DNA of 64,000 nucleotides, from assembly GCF_029168945.1 (NCBI RefSeq), contig NC_083602.1, positions 46,871,442-46,935,441 of the forward strand. Reading direction: 5' to 3'. Position 1 is the first letter of the stretch. Each line of letters starts with the position of its first letter. The stretch comes from Cannabis sativa (taxonomy: Eukaryota; Streptophyta; Magnoliopsida; Rosales; Cannabaceae). Under the pieces are notes generated by a model, which saw only the letters and a list, made by a program, of their open reading frames with translations, did no database searches and had not been told where the DNA came from. A program made the translations under genes and the position numbers. Of the stretch, positions 32,982 to 44,719 are shown piece by piece.

Positions 32982-35199
32982 TGTAACACCCTAACTATCT
33001 TAGGCGTATTACGTGATTTTTAAACGTCTTGTGCGACTCGTTGCTAATCAACGAGGTTTATGGAAAAACGTGATTAATTAAAATTTTGCTTTTTAATTAA
33101 ACTTATAAACCATATTATAAAAAGTCTCGGGATCCCGATTTATAAAAATCTTTACAAACGTTTTTACTGTTTAACTTTTACATCAAAATAAAGTCGTCTA
33201 ACGACATTTACAAAATCTCAGCCGTGCTGTCCCGAGGATCGTACGCTCCAGGCCTAACCGCCCCGACATGTACAATCCCATAAGCTCACTCACGGTCCAT
33301 CAGCAACTGCCTTGCCTTTACCTACACATGCAACGTAAACTGTGAGTCGACAGACTCAGTAAGAAAAGCATAATAATATCATACATAAAACTGACTGCCG
33401 TGTCCAACACGATACTGAGTCCCGCTCTTGCCATGTCCAACATGGTGCGAGCACTCTTGCCATGTCCAACATGGTGCGAGTTTTGAACGTTCGGGGGACG
33501 GCACTATTGACAAGTATCCTCCCGATCGGTCGAGCCGGTCATACTCCGCCGCTGGTCATACTCCGGCTGTACCGACGGGATAGGTCAATAGCACCGAACC
33601 ACCAACCCGGTGTCGGCTGATCGGTCGAACCGGTCATACTCCGGCTCTTGGTCATACTCCGGCTGTACCGACGTGACGGGGTTGGGTGGTTCGAAGCCTA
33701 AATACATATCTAATGTAAACTAACGGGCTTCCTACATGCACGCTAAACATGTAAACTACATATGCATCTTTGTTATACTAATCTTACGGATTCCGATTTC
33801 GGGTGTGCGGTCAACCTGTTGGAACTTAAGCCGAACGGCGGATTGCGGCTCCTAAACCATAAAAACCACAACGCTATAAGTGACACGCTAAATCACTTCC
33901 CGGGGACTAAAACTCGAAACTAAAAGTTTCCCTATCGATAAAAAGCATGGCAATACCCCTAAAAACCCAAAAATGAGGAAAACTAGGGTTCTGAAAATTC
34001 CCCCATCCGGAAGTCCGGTTGCCCAACCGGAATTCCGGTTCTGAAAAATACGAACCCCATCCGGAATTCCGGATGCTCAACCGGAATTCCGGTTCCTCGC
34101 AGGCAGCAACCAAAAATTCCCATAACTTGACCAATTCGAACCCAATTGATCCCAAACTTTCCAGACCTCCTCAATAGGTCCCAAATAACAAAACCAAAGC
34201 ATCAAACCTACCCAGAAACCTCATACACGAAATTCACCATTAAAGCTCAAGCTTTGAGTTCCAAACTCAAGCTTGAGCACAACCAACTAAACAAGCAATC
34301 CACTAGCTTAATCCACCTTAAACTAGCATAATATTACCCCAGAAAACAATCAAAAACATTAACAATAACCCAGCAACAGATTACACAATTCATCTTCAAA
34401 ATCACACATTTTGCATAGAAAATTTCCAAACTTTGCACAACCTATCTAGCATGCATTCCAACCTAACTAAGCATAAATAATCCAGCATTTGAACATAAAA
34501 ATAACAACAATCACAAGCAGCAGCAACACATTCAAAATTAACATGCATTTACTCATAATTTCATCAAAACTCAAGAATTTTAAGAAAGGAAGGAGATGAG
34601 CTAACCTAGCTTGCAAAGAGTCTCAAGAATGGATGAAAGTTGCTTGGAAAATCAAAGAGAATTCAGTTCATGCACTCCAAAAGCTTCAGCCGAAAGTTAG
34701 AGAGGAAAAGAGAGTGTTTCTTTTTGAAAATTTCTATTTTTTTCTCTAAGTGTGAAAAATGAAGGAACTTAAAATAGTAATGCCATTTAACTAAAATCAT
34801 TTCAGCCAACATTTAATAAAATAAACACTTATTTTTCCATTTAATAAATCACATAAAACAACACACTAATGGGGCAAAAAGACCATTTTGCCCCTCCACC
34901 ATAAAACCATGAAAATCATACTAAAGGGGTATTTTTGGGACAATCTAAATTCCCGGCCATTCCCGACATTCCCAATGTCTAAACCCGTCCCCAAAATACT
35001 AACATACTAAGTTGTGATTTCTACTGAGCCAAACGCCGCGTTCCAAAATACCGGACACCGGAAATGCGAAATATAAAAACTGCTGATAACATAATTATGC
35101 ATATCTGAATTCCATAATAAATTATTTAAATAGCTATAAATAATTTCCTGATTAACATAAATAACTGCTAATTTCCAAATTAACTAAGCGGGCTTTACA
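32982..35199 (-). mobile_element. 5' LTR of the Tekay element
   Basis: The 2218-bp LTR is paired with 25790-28002. AT-rich parts are almost identical; differences cluster in GC-rich parts as one- to three-base indels. It holds three 16-bp perfect palindromes at 34025-34040, 34059-34074 and 34079-34094. Confidence 0.92.
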
Positions 35200-35204
35200 G
35201 TTAG

Positions 35205-36094
35205 ATTTGCTTTTCAGTAGTGTTCTTAAGTACCTATCACAAGTGTCAACCTAATGAAGATGGGTAAAGAATTTTAAAATTCTCCCACTCAATTAAGGTA
35301 GTGTGAAACTTTATCAAAGAACTTTTAATAGGTATCAAAATTTTACTACAATAGTAAAACTAAATTGGAACATACAATCAAGATCGAGGATTTATATTGA
35401 TAATAGCTAAGTCATTATATTACTTCCATGTTTAAAGAAAATATGTGTTACATAGGGTAATGTGGAATAGACTCCACCCCTAAGTATATAGAGATTATGA
35501 TCCACCCCTAAAGGTTGTAAAGATCATGATTCTCTAAGTGTGATAGAGTTTATGTGGAGTTGAATACTATCCAGAGTTCATTAGATATAAAGGATCGTTG
35601 AACTGCATAGTTTTCTTAACTTTTCTCTACCCCTATCAGATCAAAAGATCCTTTTATTAAACAAATTCTTAATAATTGTATTAGAATTAACAATTATTAA
35701 TAAACATAGAAATAGTTTCTAGTGTTTATTTAATATAACTCTATGAAGAGTTGTAAATATTATAAAATTTGCATCAATAATAAAAACACTTACACATACA
35801 AACATATAAATATAATGTGGTAATTATTGATGAAGATAAAGTAAATGAAGCTCAATCTCATAAATTGCAATGGTTTGAATTCGAAAATTAAAATAAATTT
35901 ATGAATAAAAAATAATATTGCAACAATATGAGAAAAACAGGGATAAATATCCCTAACTAAAATTCGAAATCCAAATTGTCTTTAAATTAAAACAATTAAT
36001 TCAAAATAGATTGAAGAGCTTCATCTTCATCTAGACGATTTTGATTCTTGGTCCAGCTTTCTGATCCAACTCATCTGAGTTCAAGTAGCTTGGC
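35205..36094 (-). mobile_element. Element C, 3' non-coding region (second piece)
   Basis: This AT-rich sequence resumes element C after the Tekay insertion. It contains repeated TCCACCCCTAA motifs near 35475 and 35500 and ends at a probable splice acceptor downstream of gag. No domain-bearing frame is seen. Confidence 0.65.
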
Positions 36095-36194
36095 CTATAA
36101 GAAGAAGAAAACAAATAAACAAAGTTAGTCCAGACTCATAAATCGAATTGGATAATAATTCACTAAAACTGTTAAAGTTTATAAATAGAAATAC
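36095..36194 (-). other. Intron-like segment at the end of gag in element C
   Basis: On the minus strand a donor ACAAG|GTATTTC follows the gag zinc-knuckle region. A 100-nt AT-rich interval ends with a strong pyrimidine tract and TTCTTCTTATAG|GCC. Spliced or unspliced, the gag frame closes soon after. Splicing of copia-type gag mRNA is known from some plant elements; here it is only inferred from consensus. Confidence 0.4.
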
Positions 36195-36468
36195 CTTGTT
36201 TCTTTGCAAGAAGTTTAGGACACTGGGGTTTCCAATGACCTTTCTCATTGCAGTAGAAACACTTTCCTTTAAGTGTAGAATCACCAGAAGCAGCAGCCTT
36301 TTTGTTTTTCATGGCTTTTGCACGCTTCTTGGTGTTCTTCCACTTCTTCTTCAATTTGGGTTTTGAAGCAGATGCAATATTTGCTTCAGGTTTTATCGTC
36401 CCATTACCATTCCCAGGATTGGGAGGTTTACTCCCTTTCTTCTTGCTCCAATCAAATTTTCAAAAGTT
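36172..36468 (-). pseudogene. Gag C-terminal half of element C (CCHC zinc knuckle)
   Basis: The minus strand encodes a Lys-rich segment (KKKWKNTKKRAKAMKNKKA) followed by the CX2CX4HX4C knuckle CFYCNEKGHWKPQCPKLL, typical of copia-type gag nucleocapsid, which binds element RNA. The frame closes at 36172 a few residues after a possible splice donor. Upstream it runs into the LARD O1 insertion site; the other half of gag is at 56797-57365. Confidence 0.82.
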
Positions 36469-36473
36469 TGAAG

Positions 36474-38370
36474 TGTTGGGTTTTATGCCCTAAATAAAAC
36501 TCATTTCAATAAAATAAGATTTACTTATTAATATAGATCAGAAATAACATTTAATGTTGCATGGTTCACATGATTTATTTCATGATTATATGTACATAAT
36601 GTATAAATTCATCTGAAACCCTTTTCACATACTTGATCCTGTTTATTGTGCCGTCAACACATTGGAAAGTAAACATGACTATGTGAATAAAGTTTCCTAG
36701 ATTTATTAGACATAGGGTTTTACTGATATGATAATCTACAACAAGAGTTTACTTGCATTTGGAGAAGTGCTATGTTCTTTCCAGAGCATTGGTTAAAGTA
36801 AAGCTCAGGTTGGATGCATGGAGTATGCATCGGAAGGGACCGATATTGAACTTTGACTTAGATTTATTAAACTTACCGTAATATCTATTCAAGTCAATAT
36901 CGCCTAGTTGATCCTAGATCAAATGATCTTAATCCTGATATGATTAGGCTCAATCTTGAAAGGCTATTCGTGTTCTTTGATTTGTTAGTTAAGCCTACTT
37001 TTAGGTCAGGGTGATACGTACATTTTGGGAACACGATAGTGCAATTGAGTGGGAGCGCTAACATAAACATGGAATCTATAGCTTCTATCTGGCAAATAGT
37101 AAGCAAAGGATGATCTCCTTCGAGCTTGACCAAACGAACATAAATGGTGGAGTACTCATTTCACATAAGCTAAAATATCATTTATATGGGGTCAAGTGTT
37201 TTAAGGAATAAATACATTGTAGGGTGTAACGGTAATTTAATCCCTTTACAATGTAGATAATTCATATAGAGGATCAGTGATCACATTAGGATTATAACAA
37301 TGGATAACTAATGATGTGTCTATATGGTGGAACATATAGAGCATTCTATATACTGAGAGTGCAATTCTAAGTTCTATGCGTGGATTCAACGATGAATTAA
37401 TAAGTTAGTGAATTTTAGTGCTAAATTCTTGATCTACTTATTGGAAGCTCGGTTATATAGACCCATGGTCCCCGCACTAGTTGAGATAATATTGCTTGTA
37501 AGACTCATATAATTAGTTTTGATTAATCAATTATAATTCTCAAATTAGACTATGTCTATTTGTGAAATTTTCACTAAGTAAGGGCGAAATTGTAAAGAAA
37601 GAGTTTTAGGGGCATATTTATTAATTATGATACTTTGTATGGTTCAATTAATAAATATGATAAATGACAATATTATTTAATAATTATTTATAGTTATTAA
37701 ATAGTTAGAATTGGCATTTAAATGGTTGAATTAGAAAATTGGCATTTTTGAGAAAATCAGATGCAGAAAAGATAAAACTGCAAAATTGCAAAAAGTGAGG
37801 CCCAAATCCACTAGTATAGGGCCGGCCTCTTTTATAGGAATTTACCTCTGATATTTTTATTATTTTAATGCCAAATAACTCAAACCTAACCCTAGTAGAA
37901 TGCTATAAAGAGATAGTGAAGGCTTTAGGAAAATTACACACTTTTCTTCTGACACTTCTGATTCAGAAAAAACTGAGCCTTCTCTCTCCCTATCTTTGGC
38001 CAAACGCACTCTCTCTTTCTTCTTCCTTAAATTTCGAAATTCTTAGTGTATGAGTAGTGCCCACACACAGCAAGTGATACCTCAATCATAGTGAGGAAGA
38101 TCGTGAAGAAAGACTTTCAGCAAGAAGGAGTTTCAGCATCAAAGATTCAGAGAAAGAGATCCAGATTCAGATATTGATAATGCTCTGCTACAGAAAGGAA
38201 TCAAGGGCTAGATATCTGAACGGAAGGAGTCATTATGTTCCGCTGCACCCAATGTAAGGTTTCCTAAACTTTATATGTGTTTATTTCATCGTTTTAGAAA
38301 GTTCATATTTAGAGTCTTAATAAACATACTTGTGAGTAGATCTAAGATCCTGGTAAAATAATTTCGAGAA
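36474..38370 (+). mobile_element. 5' LTR of LARD O1
   Basis: This 1897-bp LTR starts TGTTGGG. Its end should read CCAACA but reads CGAGAA (38365-38370), three substitutions in the terminal five bases; the position is fixed by the adjoining PBS. TATA variant TATAAAGA lies at 37904-37911. Confidence 0.9.
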
Positions 38371-40212
38371 ACTGGCCTCAAAGCCATGGTAATTGATTTA
38401 CTTGCAAGAAATTTGGACTTTAAAACGATTGTTTGTCTGTTTTTGGATGGTATCATGTTGTATTGAGTGTTATTTGATGATTGATTGATGTTTGTAAATT
38501 TTCGTGAAAAATAATTGCGATTCTGTTTCTGGAATTATTTTTATTGGATAGTATGGAAAACATTAAGCAAGTTACTTTTTTACAGAACTCAATTTCGATT
38601 TAATTTGAATTAGTTATGATTTTTTGAAGATTCAAAAAAATCGGAGCTGTGCTGAAATTTTCTTGCGATCGCGAAAACTATCCGTACAGCTCACAATTTT
38701 TTCGTTTTTCTTCGTTTTTTCATGCTTTTTCATGGAATTAACTTCCGATTTTTTGTGTAGTTCTATATTTATACTATTATTATTCCTAATTCAATTCTAA
38801 TTATCATTTTGAATTAATTTAATATTTTTTAAATTTAATTCAAGATGTTAGTGTAATTTGAATTTGAAAATAGTTAGTATCTATCTTTTTTGCTTAATTA
38901 TCTATCTTATTTTTAAATTTGATTATATCTTATCTTATTTTTAAATTTAAGGTCAGATTTTAAATTTTTTAAATTAATTTTTTTTTAAATAATTTGACCT
39001 TATTTAAATTTAAAATAAGATAACTATAATCATGTAATTTTAAATAGATATAAGATATTTTGCTAACTTTTAAATTTTGTTATTTTATTTATTTAAATTA
39101 CATTTAAAATCTGAAAAAGATATTCATTTATCTTTTCTAATTTTTTATTTAAGTTTTATTTATAAAATAACATTTAAATTTTAAAAGTAGTTAGCAAATT
39201 TTGAAATGATATTTAGGTTAGTTGAAACCTAATTTTTCAAAATTGTAGGTTTAATTTTAAATTTAAATTTTAATTTAATTTCGATTTTTTTTTTATTTCA
39301 AATTTTTAAATTTTCGAAATTTTTTTAAATTAATTATTTAATTTCGAAATTAATTATTTAATTTAAAATTAAATAAATCCTACATCCAACTATCCAGCTA
39401 ACCTTGTTGCAGGAGTATGTGTTTTAGGTTATTTGTAAGTTTTCAAAACCTATTATTACTTGATTGTAAATAGCCATGGTTACTTTTTGCCAGATCTAAT
39501 GATCTGATGGCTCCCTTGGTCAAGTAAATAATTTGTAACAGGTATATTTACAATCTTCTTTCATCTGTGTATGACCTAGCAACATGATAGGACCCATCCA
39601 AAGTGTGCCTGTGTGAGCCTATGTGTTTAATTTTATTATACATGCATATAGGTTGCTGTTGCTAAAATAAATTATCATAGTTCTTGATAGAATTTATTTA
39701 GGCCCATTTAGTTTTTGGGCCTATTCAATTAATAACTGTTGTTCTTATTAAGGTTAAATTCCTCTCTTTTGGGCCTTGTGTGAGAGTTGGGAGCCATAGT
39801 AGTGGGTACGACATACTGAACCCAGCACCCCCTCACATGAACCACCCCAATTGTGAAGGCCCATTTGCCTGATTTGAATAACTGTAGTAGGTTAATTAAA
39901 CTAGTTTAACCTAATAAAATTGATTAGCAACATAATTAATTTCATTTATTTTGAAATTAATTTAAGAAAATTATAGTTTAGAGATTTTTTTATTCTAAGC
40001 TAAACTATATGTATTTTCTTGTATTTAATTAAATATAGAATTATAACCATCTAGATTCTTTCTGGAGCTTAATTTAAATTTTTCATTAAATATTCCTATT
40101 TAAGTTGATATTTAGTTATATTCAACTAACCAACTTAAATCTGAATATCTTTTGGATTTAAAATTTCAAAATTAAGTTGAGGAATTTTAGGCATTGGTTA
40201 TTAAGATTCTTT

Positions 40213-40320
40213 AGATATTTTTTAAGTTAATATCTTTTCGAATATTAACTTAAAATGGAATATTTTAGATATTTTTTAAGTTAATATCTTTTCGAATATT
40301 AACTTAAAATGGAATATTTT
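40213..40320 (+). repeat. 54-bp tandem duplication with hairpin
   Basis: Two identical 54-bp units (40213-40266 and 40267-40320) each contain the perfect 12-bp inverted repeat TTAAGTTAATAT / ATATTAACTTAA around an 8-base loop. Element N has a single unit at about 49210-49241; in C (about 58990) the hairpin has decayed. Confidence 0.8.
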
Positions 40321-41727
40321 CAAATTAAGTGGTTACAACTTAATTTTTGATATTTAATTAAATTTAAATTTGAAAAATATTTAGGTTCTAGATTTTTTCT
40401 AATACAGCCTAAATTAGATATTTTTTCAAATTTTGTGGAAAAGATACTTAGTCAAATAAGATATTTTCTAGATAGTTATTTCTAGACTACTTATTATTTT
40501 TAATATTTAAAAGGAAAATATTATACATTGTGAAATTAATTATTTATATTATTAATTTTGGTACAATTTATTTTAAGTATATTTTTCCTAGTATTAAACT
40601 AGAGATTAATAATTAAGCCTTCTCTACACTTAATTATTTATTTCTTGAATCTAATTAACTTGAAAATTAAATATCTAAGTTAATTCTCATCATCATACTT
40701 AAATATTTCTTTTTCATGACACTTAATTAAATAGAAAATTATTTTTAGTTGAAATTTATTTTTTCAACTAAATTTAAATAATTTTCAAAATATATTTTTT
40801 CTTTATTTTATTACTCAAATTTCGAAATTGCATTTCTTAAATGCTGGAATTTCGAATTTTATTTGAAAAATAGATTAAACTTGTAAATTATTTATTTTAA
40901 TTTTGGACCAACTTAAATCAATATTTTTTTTTTCATTTAATGATTAATTAAAATAAATTGAATTAAAGTATATTATTATTAGAAATTGAATTAATTAGTC
41001 AAAGGAAAATCTAGATAGATGATATTTTTGCTTGAAGTATTTTTCTAGTGTATTTAATTAAATAGAAAATTAATATTTAAGTTGATTTTCATCATCATAC
41101 TTAAATATTTGAAATTTTTCTTATATATTTAATTAAATAGGAAAATTATATTTTTTTTGTTGTAAATTAATTTTATTAATTAATTTTGGGCCAACATTAA
41201 ATTAGAATAATTTTTCCAGGATTAATTTTTTATTTTAACATGCATTTTCGAAAATTGTGTCCTAGAATACTTTATTTTTTCAAAATGCAATATATATTTA
41301 TAGAATATTAAATTTGAGTTGTAAATTAATTTAAATTAATTTTGTAACAACTTAAATTGAATATTTTTCTAAATATTTATTGGAAATTATTACTAAGCTG
41401 GAAATAATTCATGTTATTTTCATATCCATCTAAGTAAAATTTATATTTAGAATTTTTCATTCTAAATTGGAAATTTTAAATAAATATATATTTAAAATAA
41501 ATAAATTAAATAAAGAGAATCAAAGAAAATACAACTCACTTTAAATAATGAGCTTGATTATTATTAAGATATTCGATCTCCATTGTTGGTCTTACAAAAG
41601 TTAAATGTTTTCAATATAACCTCGAGACGCTAGACTTCGTCCCCCTATGGATGGTTATTCGTTGAACGCATTTAACACCGTAAGATTTCATTTGATAAGT
41701 GTTTTGTGAGTTTTCGTCTCTATTTAG

Positions 41728-41940
41728 ACTCTCCCCTACGGTGACTACCTAGAGATAAACTCATAAAACATGAAACAATGGTGGAAGCTCATAAAATAAG
41801 AATAACCTTGACTCTCGCCTACCGGGACAACGTTGGATTCTTATTTTGATCGAATAAAAGGTTGCTAGAATGGTTTCTATTTTAGATGAGCTGACAACTC
41901 TATTCAATAAATGATACTTTCACTCTCGCCTACCGGGACA
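41728..41940 (+). repeat. Conserved leader motif cluster in O1
   Basis: Three copies of ACTCTCGCCTACCGGGACA occur at 41728-41747 (diverged), 41810-41829 and 41921-41940. The corresponding cluster occurs in minus orientation in N (47551-47567, 47661-47679, 47744-47761), LARD-0 (4215-4234, 4329-4347) and C (57545-57564, 57658-57677). Confidence 0.7.
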
Positions 41941-42827
41941 CTGTATCAGTTTGTTGAAAGCCTTGAAAATTATTTAGGATTGTATGTTTTAGTATTTTGA
42001 CTAGTCATTCCTACTTGCTATATGTTTATAATTTCTGAATTGTGTATGAATTTATATTGAACCATGTTATTTTCTGTTATTAAGTTGCAGTTTAATTTCG
42101 AATCTTCATTGTTGGTCTAACATGTTTGTTTTTCTAATGAGATAAATCCCTAATGGATTTTCACCATTAGACATACATAATAGTGTAAGATCTCGAAAGA
42201 TAAATATTGTATATGCAACATCTACCTGTTCATCAATTGATGACACCTTAGACTAGTATTTTTACAATATGAAACAAGAAGATTACATAAATAAGATTAC
42301 TTTGTCTTTCGCTAATCGAAGCATCGTTGGATTCTTATTTATAAACGAAATTATCCTAATTCCTCTTAGCTTATTCATTTCGAATTAGCTCAATAATATA
42401 TCATTGGATGAATGGTCTATAAATCATTTCATGTCATTATATTTTCTCTTAAGAAATTAAATGACGCATATGATTATAATCTCGAAATTCTATTCCCAAT
42501 TGATATAAATCCTCAATCTTAGAAATCTCCTACTTGTATGGGCAAATCTGACTTAGAGTTTGTATTAGTAGTGCTGGTCCAAAATAGAATTACTCATTAT
42601 ATTTGGTATAAATTTAAGTCTTTGACTTTAATTTTAGATTCCAAATAGAAATTTTCTTATATTTCTAATTCCAGAATACAATACAGTTACACTTTCTCAA
42701 GTGTTTAATATCCATCTTCTATTAATGGATTAAAACTGTATGGAATATGAGTTAGGTATTCTGTGACCAGGATCCACTTGCAGTATTCTAAGAACTCTTT
42801 GATGTAACTAAAATTATGTCATCAAAA

Positions 42828-44719
42828 TGTTGGATATTATTTTACCAGGACCTTAGATCTACTCACAAGTATGTTTATTAACATCCTAAATATGAACTTT
42901 CTAAAACGATAAATTAAACACATATAAAGTTTAAGAAACCTTACATTGGGTGCAGCGGAATATAATGACTCCTTCCGTTCAGATATCTAGCCCTTGATTC
43001 CTTTCTGTAGCAGAGCATTATCAATATCTGAACCTGGATCTCTTTCTCTGAATCCTTGATGCTGAATCTCCTTTGCTGATGATCTTTCTTCACGATCTTC
43101 CTCACTATGATTGAGGTATCACTTGATGTGTGTGGGCACTACTCATACACTAAGGATTTCGAAATTCTAAGGAAGAAGAGAGAGAGTGGTCAGCTAAAGA
43201 TAGGGAGAGAGAAGGCTAAGTTTTTCTGAATCAGAAGAAGTGTAGAAATTTAAGTGTAAATTTCCTGAAGCCTTCACTATCTATTTATAGCATTCCACTA
43301 GGATTAGGTTTGAATTATTTGGCATTAAAATAATGAAAATATCAGTTTAAATTTCCTACAAAAGTGGCTGGCCCTATACTAGTGGATTTGGGCCTCACTT
43401 TTTGTAATTTTGCAGTTTTACCTTTTTTGCATCTGATTTTCTCAAAAACGCCAATTTTCTAATTCAATCATTTAAATGCCAATTCTAACTATTTAATAAC
43501 TATAAATAATTATTAAATAATATTGTCATTTATCATATTTATTAATTGAACCATACAAAGTATCATAATTAACAAATATGACCCTATAAACTCTTTCTTT
43601 ACAATTTCGCCCTTACTTAGTGAAAAATTCACAAATAGACATAGTCTAATTTGAGAATTATAATTGATTAATCAAAACAAATTACATGAGTCTTACAAGC
43701 AATATTATCTCAACTAGTGCGGGGACCATGGGTCTATATAACCGAGCTTCCAATAAGTAGATCAAGAATTTAGCACTAAAATTCACTAACTTATTAATTC
43801 TTCGTTGAATCCACGCATAGAACTTAGAATTGCACTCTCAGTATATAGAATGCTCTATATGTTCCACCATATAGACACATCATTAGTTATCCATTGTTAT
43901 AATCCTAATGTGATCAATGATCCTCTATATGAATGATCTACACTGTAAAGGGATTAAATTACCGTTACACCCTACAATGTATTTATTCCTTAAAACACTT
44001 GACCCCGTATAAATGATATTTCAGCTTATGTGAAATGAGTACTCCACCATTTATGTTCGTTTGGTCAAGCTCGAAGGAGATCATCCTTTGCTTACTATTC
44101 GCCAGATAGAAGCTATAGATTCCATATTTATGATAGCGCTCCCACTCAATTGCACTACCGTGTTCCCAAAATGTACGTATCACCCTGACCTAAAAGTAGG
44201 CTTAACTAACAAATCAAAGAACACGAATAGCCTCCTGAGATTGAGCCTAATCATATCAGGATTAAGATCATTTGATCTAGGATCAACTAGGCGATATTGA
44301 CTTGAATAGATATTACGGTAAGTTTAATAAATCTAAGTCAAAGTTCAATATCGGTCCCTTCCAATGCATACTCCATGCATCCAACCTGAGCTTTACTTTA
44401 ACCAATGCTCTGGAAAGAACATAGCACTTCTCCAAATGCAAGTAAACTCTGTTGTAGATTATCATATCAGTAAAACCCTATGTCTGATAAATCTAGGAAT
44501 CTTTATTCACATAGTCATGTTTACTTTCCAATGTGTTGACGGCACAATAAACAGGATCAAGTATGTGAAAAGGGTTTCAGATGAATTTATACATTATGTA
44601 CATATAATCATGAAATAAATCATGTGAACCATGCAACATTAAATGTTATTTCTGATCTATATTAATAAGTAAATCTGATTATATTGAAATGAGTTTTATT
44701 TAGGGCATAAAACCCAACA
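42828..44719 (-). mobile_element. 3' LTR of LARD N
   Basis: The 1892-bp LTR starts TGTTGGATATTATTTTACC on the plus strand and ends ATAAAACCCAACA next to the PPT complement. The TATA complement CTATTTATAG is at 43281-43290. The plus-strand frames at 44061-44300 and 44364-44618 are antisense to the element, recur in other LTR copies, and match no known domain. Confidence 0.95.

Larger units (their letters stand above)
25790..35199 (-). mobile_element. Tekay-type chromovirus (Ty3/gypsy), full length but defective
   Basis: This is a complete 9.4-kb element in minus orientation, flanked by the 5-bp duplication GTTAG (25785-25789 and 35200-35204). LTRs of 2213 and 2218 bp start TGTAAAGCCCGC and end GGGTGTTACA in element sense. 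The internal 4979 bp holds PBS, leader, gag-pol and PPT. The gag-PR-RT-RH-INT order and a chromo-like domain after integrase assign it to the chromoviruses. Long LTRs and the CCHC gag favour the Tekay/Del lineage. gag-pol carries several frameshifts, so it is not autonomous as sequenced. Confidence 0.9.
38371..42827 (+). mobile_element. LARD O1 leader and internal region, first part
   Basis: The region starts with the PBS-like TGGCCTCAAAGCC (38373-38385) and continues as a 3.7-kb AT-rich leader (homopolymer-rich, no coding frame), matching 61483-63115 of O2 and the complement of 47400-51066 in N. It contains a 54-bp tandem duplication at 40213-40320 and leader motifs at 41728, 41810, 41921 and a diverged copy near 42303. 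Element N is inserted at 42828. Confidence 0.8.

Noticed and set aside
38371..42827. Hidden gag or pol in the LARD internal DNA
   Set aside because: I looked on both strands for CCHC, DSGA/DTGA, FIDD/YVDD, RNase H and integrase motifs and found none; the sequence is AT-rich and full of stops.
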